Part shown: positions 1 to 9,178 of the stretch, piece by piece
How positions within the stretch are numbered: the first letter of the stretch is position 1
Layout of the letters: every line of letters starts with the position of its first letter
Assembly (NCBI GenBank): GCA_007258455.2
Contig: VDFB02193867.1
Coordinates: 533,067,071-533,131,070, forward strand
DNA length: 64,000 nt
Source of the DNA: Sequoia sempervirens
Taxonomy: Eukaryota > Streptophyta > Pinopsida > Cupressales > Cupressaceae
Direction: 5' to 3'
The notes under the pieces: model-generated
Seen by the model: the letters and a program-made list of their open reading frames with translations, nothing else
Told to the model about the DNA's origin: nothing
Databases searched by the model: none
Made by a program: the position numbers and the translations under genes

Positions 1-293
1 TCCACCGTAGTTTTGATTTTAATTCCTTTTTGTTGTCATTTTTCTTATTGCATGAAGAAGGAAAGAGAGAAACATAGCTTTGCATCTGTGAACATAGTTT
101 AAAGAAGAATAGGGCATCAAAGCTCTCCATATTACTGAATATATATAAATCTAATTGTGTTTATTTTGTGTTGTGTCTGAATTGTGTGTTCTCTTAACAA
201 CTCTTAATTGCATTAGAATGTGTTTCGTTTAGTATTGTGTACATTCTTTTTGTTGCTCTATTTTTTATCTACTCCTCTGTCCCTTGGCCTACA
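1..293 (+). repeat. 5' LTR of the Copia element (3' portion only)
   Basis: This segment matches 5230-5521 along its whole length, so it is the last roughly 290 bases of the 5' LTR; about 180 bases lie left of the window. It ends in ...TACA directly before the primer binding site. The match includes the segment reading gggcatcaaagctctccat in both copies. Confidence 0.92.
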
Positions 294-295
294 TC

Positions 296-314
296 TGGTA
301 TCAGTATCAGAGCC
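296..314 (+). other. Primer binding site, tRNA-Met type, with internal duplication
   Basis: The sequence tggtatcagtatcagagcc contains the plant initiator-Met primer site TGGTATCAGAGCC, but with the six bases TATCAG repeated in tandem. It lies two bases after the inferred LTR end. Either half of the duplication could still pair with the tRNA 3' end, though not as one continuous 13-base match. Confidence 0.75.
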
Positions 315-367
315 ACTGGTTCAAACTTATTTCTGGTCTGCACTTATTTCTTGTTTAACAGCCATCA

Positions 368-1371
368 ATGGCTTCCACAACTTCAACGTCTGGTGCTTAC
401 TTTTCTAGCCTACAAACCCCTCTTTTCATAGGAAAAAAATTATTAATATTGGTTATTGACCATGAAAGCCTTGTTTAGATCTCAAGATGTTTGGGAAATT
501 GTAGAGAATGGTTATGCAGAACCAGCACATCAAGCAGCTTATAATGCTCTCACACAAGCAAAGAAAGATCTTTTGAAAGATCATAGAAAGACGGATGGAA
601 AATCCATTTTCTACATTCATCAAGCAATGCATGAAAGCACATTTCCAAGAGTTTCAGTAGCAATACAAGCAAAGGAGGCATGGGACACACTACAAATAGC
701 CTATCAAGGAAAGGACAAAGCTAAAGCTGCAAAACTCCAAATACTTAGAAGAGAATTTGAAAATATAAGTATGAAAGATTCAGAATCTGTGGAGTTGTTT
801 TTTACTCGTGTTGTTGGGCTAGTAAATTAGATAAAATATCATGGGGAAACATTAAAAGAGACAAGGATAGTTGAGAAAATGTTAAGGGTTTTTCCTACTA
901 AGTTTGATCCTTTAGTTATTGCTATAGAGGAAACTAAGGACTTAACCCAGCTGACAATGGATGAATTGCATGCATCTTTGATAAATCATGAATATAGGCT
1001 GAATAGATCACACACCTCTATTGAGAATGCTTTCTCATCTTAGGCTTCAATAAGCCATGGAAAATGTAGAGGTAGGTTCACACCTAGGGGTAGAGGAAGA
1101 AATTCATTTAGAGGACATAACAGTAGTCCTACAAACGAAGGTGGAAGACAACATAACAATGAACACTTTCAAAGTGATTCAAGTGGTTAGAGACAAGATA
1201 AGTCACATATTCAATGTCATTATTCCAAAAATTATGGTCATTACTCCTTTGAGTGCAGGAAGAAACAACATGACCAAGGAAGACAAAATCAAAATCCCCC
1301 AGAAAATTCTACAAAAACTATGTTTATTGCATGTGCAAAGATTGCTGAAGCAATTTCTACAAAATCACTAG
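368..1371 (+). pseudogene. Copia gag (UBN2-type) pseudogene
   Basis: Gag would form the nucleocapsid shell and bind element RNA. The ATG at 368 starts an MASTTSTSG-like N-terminus. The frame slips near 440, after which 456-830 encodes the conserved gag core (ALFRSQDVWEIVENGY, then AKEAWDTL and LQILRREFE). A stop at 828-830 is followed in frame by more gag and an Arg/Gly-rich stretch (GKCRGRFTPRGRGR) near 1057-1100. The CCHC zinc knuckle near 1213-1263 reads CHYSKNYGHYSFEC: the second cysteine is now serine, so the knuckle is broken. Upstream is the PBS; protease follows in the same ancestral frame. Confidence 0.88.
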
Positions 1372-1770
1372 TTGAATGCAATATGGTTCAAGACAGTCCA
1401 AATGATATTTGGTATTTAGATTTTGGCTATAGCAATCATATGTCTAGAAATTTAGAATTATTTTCAAGCTTGGATAAATTAGTCACTTTAAATGTTACTC
1501 TTGGGAACAATAATCAAGTGAATGTTATGGGAAAATGCACTGTTGACATTCTAACCAAAAAGGGGGAGCAAAAAATCATTTAAGATGTTTTTTATGTTGC
1601 TAGTCTGAAGTACAATCTGATAAGTATTGGTCAATTAGCACAAAAAGGATACAAAATTTACATGAAAAATAATGCATGTGTTATTCTTGATAAATATCCA
1701 TGTGCCCAGCTGATAACAAAGGTACAAATAAACAAAAAATTGAATATTCCCGTTGAGGTTGAAACCTGAC
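1372..1770 (+). pseudogene. Copia aspartic protease pseudogene
   Basis: This would be the pepsin-like protease that matures the gag-pol polyprotein. The motif WYLDFGYSNHMS at about 1410-1446 corresponds to the family's WYLDSGAS active site. The catalytic Asp (codon 1419-1421) remains, but the following Ser and Ala are now Phe and Tyr. Downstream, LGNNNQVNVMGKCTVDI and, after a stop at 1581-1583, DVFYVASLKYNLISIGQLA match the rest of the Copia protease and linker. The substituted active-site loop and internal stop make it inactive. Confidence 0.85.
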
Positions 1771-1854
1771 ATCAAAAGTAACACAGCTAAAGCTTATCAT
1801 ATGGTAGAAAACACACACGTTGGAACATCATTAAAGGCTGAAAGTTCTCAAGAC

Positions 1855-1968
1855 ACCTCTCAAGGTTGCTCCAGAAATGAACAAGGTAGTAAAGTTGCTC
1901 CGGAAGGCTGCTCTAGAAACATACAAAGTTGCAAAGTTGCTCTAGAAGGTTGCTCCGGAAAGGCATAA
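1855..1968 (+). repeat. Short tandem motif array TGCTC-NN-GAA inside pol
   Basis: Five or six close copies of tgctccagaa variants (ctccagaa, ctccggaa, ctctagaa) recur every 20-25 bases. In the coding frame they give repeated GCSRN/APEG/ALEG units between protease and integrase, where Copia elements usually have an unconserved linker. The same motif recurs in the 3' untranslated part at 4828-5015. Confidence 0.7.
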
Positions 1969-2025
1969 ATTGAAACCAAATATGAACAAAATGGTAATAT
2001 AACTATTCAAACAGCTTTTCAGTCA

Positions 2026-2985
2026 GTGGTAAAGAATGAATCTTGGTTGTGGCATTTGAGATTTGGTCATTTAAACTTTGGAGGTCTGAATTTGTTGCAT
2101 TGGAAGAATATGGTTAAGGGGCTGCCATTGACTCAAAAACTAGAAAGAGTATGTGAAGCGTGCATTTTGGGTAAACACTATAGAAAAACATTTCCTGTTA
2201 GAAAATTAGAAAGAGCATGTAAACCACTTGAGATTGTTCACTCTGATATATGTGGACCAATGCAAACTCCTTCCATTGGAGGGTGCACATATTTTCTGCC
2301 TTTTATTGATGATTATACAAGAAAGATATGGGTCTATTTTTTGAGGCATAAATCTGATGCATTTGGAGTCTTTAAATAGTTCAAAGCTCTTGTAGAGTAG
2401 CAAAGTCGTTACTACATCAATATATTAAGGATTGATAGAGGCAGTGAGTATAGTTCTAATGATTTTCTGAATTATTGCAGCCAACATGGTATTCACAAAC
2501 AATTCACAACCCGTTACACACCTCAACAAAATGGTGTGGCTGAAAGAGGAAATCGAACTATGATGTATATGGCAAGAAGTATGTTGAAATCAATGCATTT
2601 ACCAAATGAATATTGGGCTAAAGCAGTAGCAACTAATGTTTATATTTTAAATATATGTCCAACTACAAGTGTTAGAAATGTGATTCCTCAAGAGGCTTGG
2701 AGTGGTAGAAAGCACAATGTTGCTCACTTCAAAGTTTTTGGATAAATTGCATATGCTCATGTGCCTGAAGATCTGAGAAGAAAATTGGATAACAGAGGTG
2801 AGAAATGTATTTTTGTTGGGTATTCAGAAGATACAAAATCTTATAAGTTGTTTAATCCAATTACAAGAAAAGTTATAATTAGTCGAGATGTGCAATTTGT
2901 AGAGAATGAAGCATGGGATAGAAGTGTAGAAAAAATAATAAGTGTAGTAGTAGCTGATCCACATGATTATATGAATGATTAAGTG
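2026..2985 (+). pseudogene. Copia integrase pseudogene
   Basis: Integrase would insert element cDNA into the chromosome. The pre-integrase zinc finger is visible at 2038-2190 (WHLRFGHLN, then CEACILGKH). The catalytic core follows: first Asp in VHSDICGPM (about 2236-2262), second Asp in IDRGSEYSS near 2430 (family norm TDNGGEY), and the Glu in QQNGVAERGNRT near 2525-2560. The C-terminal GKR-like part reads CIFVGYSEDTKSYKLFNP at 2797-2850. Stops at 2377, 2398 and 2743 break the frame. All three acidic residues are still present. Confidence 0.92.
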
Positions 2986-3149
2986 ATAGAACATCAAGGA
3001 ATTCCTTAAGCAATACCTCATCCCACTCCCAAACATGAAACACAAGTTGTAGCAACACCTCATTCTACAACAAGACTTAAGAAATCATAATTTTACACCT
3101 ACACAGCAAACACCACAAAGAAAATCAGCCATAACACCATCTAGAAGTC

Positions 3150-4060
3150 CATCAAACTTAGTTGATAGAAGCATCTCATCGGATCCTACATTGGCAATCT
3201 TATTGCAGCGAAAAAAAAGAGAGTTTAAGAGACATATATGAAGCTAATTTTAGTGTTGACAAATCAAATTCATTTTTTGTTTTTGCTTTATTTTCAAAAT
3301 TTGCTAATCCAATGTTCTTTGATGAAGAAATTAAGGATGAAACATGGGATGAAGCTATGGATGAAGAGATTGAAGCTATTGAAAAGATCAATACTTGGGA
3401 GTTTGTGGATCGTCCTCAAGGAAAGGATGCAATAAGTTTAAAGTGGATTTATTAAAAAAAGTATGGAATGGATGGAAATGTGTTGAAGCATAAGGCAAGG
3501 TTGCTTGCTAGAGGTTTCACTCAGCAACCTGGTATTGACTACACTGAAATATTTGCACTTATAGCTCAACTGGATATGGTAAGAAGTGTTTTGGCCATTG
3601 TAGCTCAAAAGAAGCGGCATGTTTTTCAAATGGATGTAAAATTTACATTTTTAAATGGTTTCATTGAAGAGGAAGTTTATGTTGAGCAACCAGAAGGATA
3701 TGAAATTATAGGTCATGAAGAAAAAGTATGCAAGCTGAAAAAGACAGTTTATGGACTCAAGCAAGCTCCTAGAGCATGGTATAGTCGAATTGATTCTTAT
3801 TTAATTAAGAATGGTTTTAGTAGGTGCAGCAGTGAGCCAACTTTATATATAAAGATGGATGAAGAAGGTAAAATGTTGATAGTTTGTCTTTATGTAGATG
3901 ATTTGATCTTTATGGGAGACCTTTCTATAAATCTCTTTAAGGCAGCTATGATGAAAGAGTTTGAGATGACTGATTTGGGTCTTATTAAATAGTTTTGGGG
4001 AATAGAAGTTAAGCAATCAGCAGATGGTATTTTTATTTCTCAATCAAAATATGCAAGTGA
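3150..4060 (+). pseudogene. Copia reverse transcriptase pseudogene
   Basis: The RT domain (RVT_2 type) begins near 3330 with WDEAMDEEIEAIEKINTWEF and continues through LKHKARLLARGFTQQPGIDY, FQMDVKFTFLNGFIEEEVY, KKTVYGLKQAPRAWY and the catalytic box LYVDDLIF, whose two Asp codons are at 3897-3902. In-frame stops at 3453-3455 and 3990-3992 split it. The family AFLNG motif is TFLNG here. The polymerase active site itself is intact. Confidence 0.94.
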
Positions 4061-4061
4061 T

Positions 4062-4899
4062 GTGTTGAAAAGATTTAATATGTTGAATTGCAAATCAGCT
4101 CTTACACTAGCTGTGACAGGATTGAAGTTAAGCAAGGAAGATGATGGTTCATTAGTTGATCCTAAACTATTTAAAAGGATGGTTGGTAGTCTCATGTACT
4201 TGACTGCCACAAGACCTAACATCCTGTATGGTGTAAGTCTTATCTCAAGGTTCATGGAGTCTCCAAAAGACTCTCAGTGGCAAGCTGGAAAAAGGATATT
4301 GAGGTACGCATGTGGAACTAAGAACTATGGAATTCTATATTCAGCTATAGATTATTTCAATCTCATTGGATACATGGACAACGATTGTGCTGGCAGCATA
4401 GATGATAGAAAAAGTACTTCTGGTTATGCCTTTAATTTTGGATCAGGTGTTGTATCATGGGCTTCAAAGAAACAACCCATTGTCACACTTTCTTCAGTAG
4501 AAGCGGAGTATGTTGTAGCCACAATAGCATCATGTCAAGCCGTATGGGTGAGAAGAATGTTAGTTGAGTTGATGGATAAACAAGATGAAGCAACAATGAT
4601 TTACTGTGATAATAACTCAGCCATTGCATTGTCTAAAAAACATATTTTTCATAAAAGAAACAAGCACATAACACTAGATTTCATTTTATAAGAGAGTTAG
4701 TGAATAACAAAGAAATATGTTTGAGTTCTATAGATCAAAAGATCAATTTGCTGATATTTTCACTAAACCATTAGCAAGAGACGCATTTGAATATTTGAGA
4801 AGTTGTTTGGGTGTTTGTGTTGAAGATGAATGCTCCAGAAATTTATATGCTAGTGTGGATGCTCCAGAACTTGCAGTAAAATGCTTTGAAACTTTTTGA
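4062..4899 (+). pseudogene. Copia RNase H pseudogene
   Basis: RNase H would degrade the RNA strand during reverse transcription. After an RT tail (GSLMYLTATRPNILYGVSLISRF), the RNase H Asp lies in IGYMDNDCAGS, the Glu in LSSVEAEYV and the next Asp in IYCDNNSAIALS, with a C-terminal HKRNKHITLDF. The frame then breaks at 4689-4691; KDQFADIFTKPL in 4717-4899 is the usual end of Copia pol. Catalytic residues look preserved, and the break falls after them. Confidence 0.93.
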
Positions 4900-5015
4900 A
4901 CATAATTTGGGAACAAAATGAAGATGCTCTAGAACTTGAAGGAAGACTGAAGATGAATGCACTGAAACTTTTTGAGAAGTATATTGGGAATCAAGGAAGA
5001 TGCTCTGGAAATTTT
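4828..5015 (+). repeat. Second TGCTC-NN-GAA motif cluster, 3' end of Copia element
   Basis: Four copies (tgctccagaaa, tgctccagaac, tgctctagaac, tgctctggaaa) are spread between the end of pol and the polypurine tract. They match the array at 1855-1968. The motif has the shape nTCnnGAA, close to half of a heat-shock element, but a regulatory role is only a guess. Confidence 0.6.
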
Positions 5016-5042
5016 TTGAGCAAAATGTCAGCTAGTTGAGAT

Positions 5043-5052
5043 TAAGGGGGAG
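5043..5052 (+). other. Polypurine tract of the Copia element
   Basis: The sequence taagggggag directly abuts the 3' LTR start TGTTAGAG. This is the standard position for plus-strand primer formation in LTR elements. Confidence 0.85.
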
Positions 5053-5521
5053 TGTTAGAGATATTTAATCTCAACTATTCCCTCCAGCTAAGGATGCGTA
5101 CCTGCTTTTAAGGCAATTTAAGAGGAATACTTTTTGAAATAGATTTGGATTAATGTGCATTAATTGGCTATTTACTCTCACACACTTTGTGGGTAGTAAA
5201 AAATAATAATATTTTATTCTCCTTAGCTATCCACTGTAGTTTTTATTTTAATTCCTTTTTGTAGTCATTTTGCTTATTGCATGAAGAAGGAAAGAAAGCA
5301 ACACAACTCTGCATCTGTGAACATAGTTAAAGAAGAATAGGGCATCAAAGCTCTCCATATTACTGAATATATATAAATCTGATTGTGTCTATTTTGTGTT
5401 GTGTCTTAATTGTGTGTGTTTCTAGCAGCTCTTAATTGCATTACAATGTGTTTAGTTTACTATTGTGTATGATCTTTTTGCTACTCTATTTTTTATCTAC
5501 TCTTCTTCCCCTTGGCCCACA
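5053..5521 (+). repeat. 3' LTR of the Copia element
   Basis: It starts TGTTAGAGATATT right after the polypurine tract and ends ...CCCACA where the match to 1-293 ends, about 469 bp. The sequence actgaatatatataaatc near 5363 may hold the TATA-like core. Confidence 0.85.
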
Positions 5522-8180
5522 TCTTTGTGAATTCTATAGCTAGCCTGTGATACTCGTTTTGTTTGTCTTTATCTGATATGGAAGAAATAAGGAAAAATTA
5601 TTCAAAAGCAACATCAGAGAAATGAATAAATGTAACTTTTCTATTAAAAATTAAAAACACTATTCAACTCTTCAATAATAATCAACATGTTTTCCACATA
5701 TTAAAGATTGCAGAGATAGCGATGGGTGTTTATGCCTCCAAAATAAGATTGCAGAGATAAAGTCTATAATTAACACCACCAAACACGTAATAGAAAGTCC
5801 CATTATTGGACTTTCAATTTTGTGGTTGTAGTTGTAGCCACCCTCTTGTCAACAATCCCTCTCATAATATTGTTCCCCATCCTACATTTTTCCTTGCTCA
5901 CTAGACGGTGTTTGTGTGTAGAGAAAAGAGGAGGTAACATCTGATAAACAACTACATGGCTGCTCACTGTGGCCATTCTGAACATAGCATGCAATCATTG
6001 CATTCCATGAGCTCACATTCCTTTGAGTCATTTCAATCGAACATTACGGGTCATACCGTGAACCCAATAAACCTGAGGCTAATTGGCACTTTGTGACAAA
6101 AATAGGAGGTCATGTTGGTCCCTTTGTCTTCAATTGTGCTATTCTATCCATTTAAATCAATTAATGCCTTGTTTCTATTTATGCATGGATTTACAGTGCT
6201 TGTAGTACCCCTCTACTTTTGGCCTTCATGACAATTGAGTAAGTCATTTGGATGAATTGTATGTCACGTTGGGTTCGTTAGTTTATGTTGATTAATGAAT
6301 TTTGAATTATACAATAAAGTAAATATTAGGTTTAGCCTTGGATAATCAATTTAAATTAATTTACAAGGTAACTTAATTAATTGAGAATTAAAATAATAAT
6401 TAAAAGTATTATGAAAAGATATTATATGTATTTTAATTATTAATTATTATTTTAACGGTGAGATTAAATGTTTAACGATAATGAAATAAATAAAGATTAA
6501 AAAAAAATTATTATTATTAATTTTAATTAATTATGGAGAGGGATATAACTTTTATAAAATAAGATTAATTATTAAATAGACTAAGGTTTGAAAAGTAAAT
6601 GTTTTATTAAACTGTATGGTTGTTAAGTAAGTCTCATTTGCTTGAAATCTTCGAAAGCCTTTTCATCAAAGGCAGCTGGGCTTTCCAGGAAACCACATCT
6701 CGGTAAGATATTCTGTCAACAGTGGATCCGTGGGATCTACCTTTCCGAGATATGAAAGGAATGTCCACTGGAATTTTCCACGGAGAATATCTGGTAGAAA
6801 TTCGCCTACGTTCTGGTGGATGTTCATACTCTGTTCAAAAGCTTCCATTTTGGCACAAGCAGAGGGGTGTTGGCAAAAGTGGTGGAACCTAACTTAATGC
6901 CTGAGAAATGCACCTGCGGGATAAAATTTGTGCAAAACCTTGAGGCAATTCATTGACCATAATTTCATTGAGTTGTTTTATTTTGATTTGGAATGGGTAC
7001 CAGCCGGATGATTTTCCTTGCTCATTCATGGTTGGATACTTTTACAATATATATAACATTCACTTACTGGAGTATCTTAGAATTCGATTGGTATTTTCAA
7101 CAGTCTCAACTAGTACCATTATAGGGGCGCATTTTGTTATTTGATATTCATAATGAATAAAACTGCAGGAGTAGATGTTTTTTCAAAAAATGGGAAAATG
7201 TGTGGAAACCAGATTTTAGATGGACATAACAATCTTCTTTGAACCTTAAATCCCGCCCTTCAAGTCATTGAGACCGTTTAGCGAGTATCGAGGTTTGCCG
7301 ATCTGGGTCCCCACTTATTTGGTAAATAAATAAATAAATAAATAAAAAATTCTGAGCCATAATTTTTGTGTTCGTCGGCGAATAATCACAATCATAATAA
7401 ATGGTTTCTTATTCAATCCTCATTTGGAGTGAAAGCTTTCGATGGAAAGGAAAACTAAAAAGTCTGGCCAAGATCCTATTAATGAGCACATTTTGGTTTT
7501 ACCATACGGTTAATATTAAAAGAAAAGTTTCTATTATAGGAATATCAATATTGATACTAGGAATATTAATATTGGAACTTAAAGATATCAATTGGAAAAA
7601 GTTAAATAAAGACATCAATTGGAAAATTGCGTGAGTATTGAAATGAACGCAAGAGCTGTTCTCAATTACGTTAGATTAGTAGAAGTCCATGGTAGTAATC
7701 TTGCTGTGGTCACCACAGTTAACTTTTAATTTACAATTGTCACTGAAGAAATAATGTGTCAGTCAACAAGAATTGTAACAATTAACTTTGCATAGTTCTT
7801 GGTTCTCAGGCTGAAACTTGACTTAAACTGTGAATTTGACCCAAACTGCATGCTCCAAAAACTCTTATATAAACGTGACACATTTTAATGGTTTCGTTTT
7901 AAATTTATTTTCTATCACCAATTCATAGTAAACAGAATTTATGAAATTTCAGTTAAACGTGGTTAACTCAACTTTACCTATAGCTGAATGCTTGCATCTG
8001 ATTGCTTATTATGAGAAGAAAAAATAAAAATGAGACGTCCAAGTTCATTCCTGCTTAGTAAATTAACTCTTGAGATATTTACGGGTGCTTAGGGAATTTC
8101 AGAAGATTACAATAAAGTAAAGATAACTAACATTAAAATAAAATCTGACAAGAGACGGAGGAATGCTTTATCATGACTCA
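5522..8180. other. AT-rich intergenic stretch, no recognisable gene
   Basis: I see no recognisable gene apart from the weak minus-strand remnant at 6657-7026 noted separately. There is an (AAAT)n microsatellite at about 7322-7348 and a strongly AT-rich block at 6290-6600. Open frames such as 7401-7634 have low-complexity Ile/Lys-rich translations with no protein-like character. Confidence 0.6.
6657..7026 (-). pseudogene. Possible two-exon remnant of an unknown protein
   Basis: On the minus strand, 7026 down to about 6906 reads MNEQGKSSGWYPFQIKIKQL and continues to PQGFAQILSRR, ending at a splice-donor-like AG/GTGCAT. Then 6848 down to 6666 reads MEAFEQSMNIHQNVGEF and on to LTEYLTEMWFPGKPSCL. 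Both segments have mixed, globular-looking composition, unlike the surrounding AT-rich filler. I do not recognise the family. It could be two exons of a decayed gene or a chance pair; only a protein search would decide. Confidence 0.25.
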
Positions 8181-8446
8181 TCTCCACAAAGACTTTTGCA
8201 AGAAAATGGTGACTTGGATAAGTCAAATGTCAAAATGGCATATGTTCCCCTTCTTATAAAAAAAATACTATATGAGTATTATCTTTCTAGATTTTTGAAA
8301 AAAAAAAAATAATACTTAAAGACTATTCATATTCTCCACAAAGACTTTTCCAAGAAAATGATTACTTGGATAAGTCAAATGTCAAAATGGCATATGTTCC
8401 CCTTCTTATAAAACAAATACTATATGAGTATTATCTTTCTAGATTT
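8181..8446 (+). repeat. Two-copy tandem duplication of about 115 bp
   Basis: Copy 1 (8181-8295) and copy 2 (8333-8446) both start tctccacaaagactttt and end ttatctttctagattt, separated by a 37 bp A-rich spacer. Only about five differences are visible, so the duplication is recent relative to the neighbouring elements. Confidence 0.85.
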
Positions 8447-9178
8447 AAAAAGAAGTATTTAGATTTTTTTTGAAAAGGTAATATAATATATACCCTTAAG
8501 TCTAATTTCATTTTAATATGCTTCTTCTTGTTCTTGAAGTACTTTTTTATATGAGAATAAATTAATAAAATATTTAATATTTCTAATATATATAGAGAAT
8601 AAATAATCAATTTAATAAATAATAGGTAATCATAAAATATTAAAAAAAATAAAAAATTGGGAATTTATTATCATGTTAATGAATTAAAGATTAATGGTCT
8701 CATTTTTGGAGTTAGGTAGATATTAACGATGTTATGATATGGTAATGTAAATGGAATAGATAGGTTTTATTTATGAGTTTATTTTAATGTGATCTATTCT
8801 CACGAATGAGTTGTATCTCATATAATAGGATTTCTTTAATTACTTTAAATAAAATAAAATAAAGTATTTAAAACATAAAGGTTTAGATTTATTTCAAAAC
8901 AGTTTTCATTACAAGACCACTTAAAATTAAATTTATTTACAATTGCTCTAATATTAAATTTATGAATTATGTTATATTTTTTTTATTAAATTTATTATAG
9001 GTTATATTAAGTAATGTTTACTATTGAAGTACATTTAATATTTGAATTATTTTTAGGTACATTTCAAGCAAATTTATTCCTAACACATTTAGATTAGATC
9101 TATTTACTATGTCCCTTCAAATTAGATTTATATACAAGTTATTTAAAGTTAAATTTATTTATAGATTTATTTACTAAT
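8447..9178. other. AT-rich spacer
   Basis: No gene seen. The composition is very AT-rich, with loosely repeated phrases such as aaatttattta and agatttatt between 8880 and 9178. Confidence 0.6.

Larger units (their letters stand above)
1..5521 (+). mobile_element. Ty1/Copia LTR retrotransposon, decayed, left LTR cut by window edge
   Basis: The domain order is Copia-type: gag, aspartic protease, integrase, reverse transcriptase, RNase H. It is bounded by a partial 5' LTR (1-293) and a full 3' LTR (5053-5521), with a tRNA-Met-like primer site at 296-314 and a purine tract just before the 3' LTR. The single ancestral gag-pol frame now carries about ten in-frame stops and a frameshift near 440, so this copy cannot make the polyprotein. 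Comparing positions 1-293 with 5230-5521 by hand gives roughly 30 differences, about 10%, which implies an old insertion. The target duplication cannot be checked because the left flank lies outside the window. Confidence 0.95.

Noticed and set aside
7401..7634. 77-codon Ile/Lys-rich frame
   Set aside because: Composition follows local AT-richness and small repeats (atcaattggaaaa twice); no gene context.
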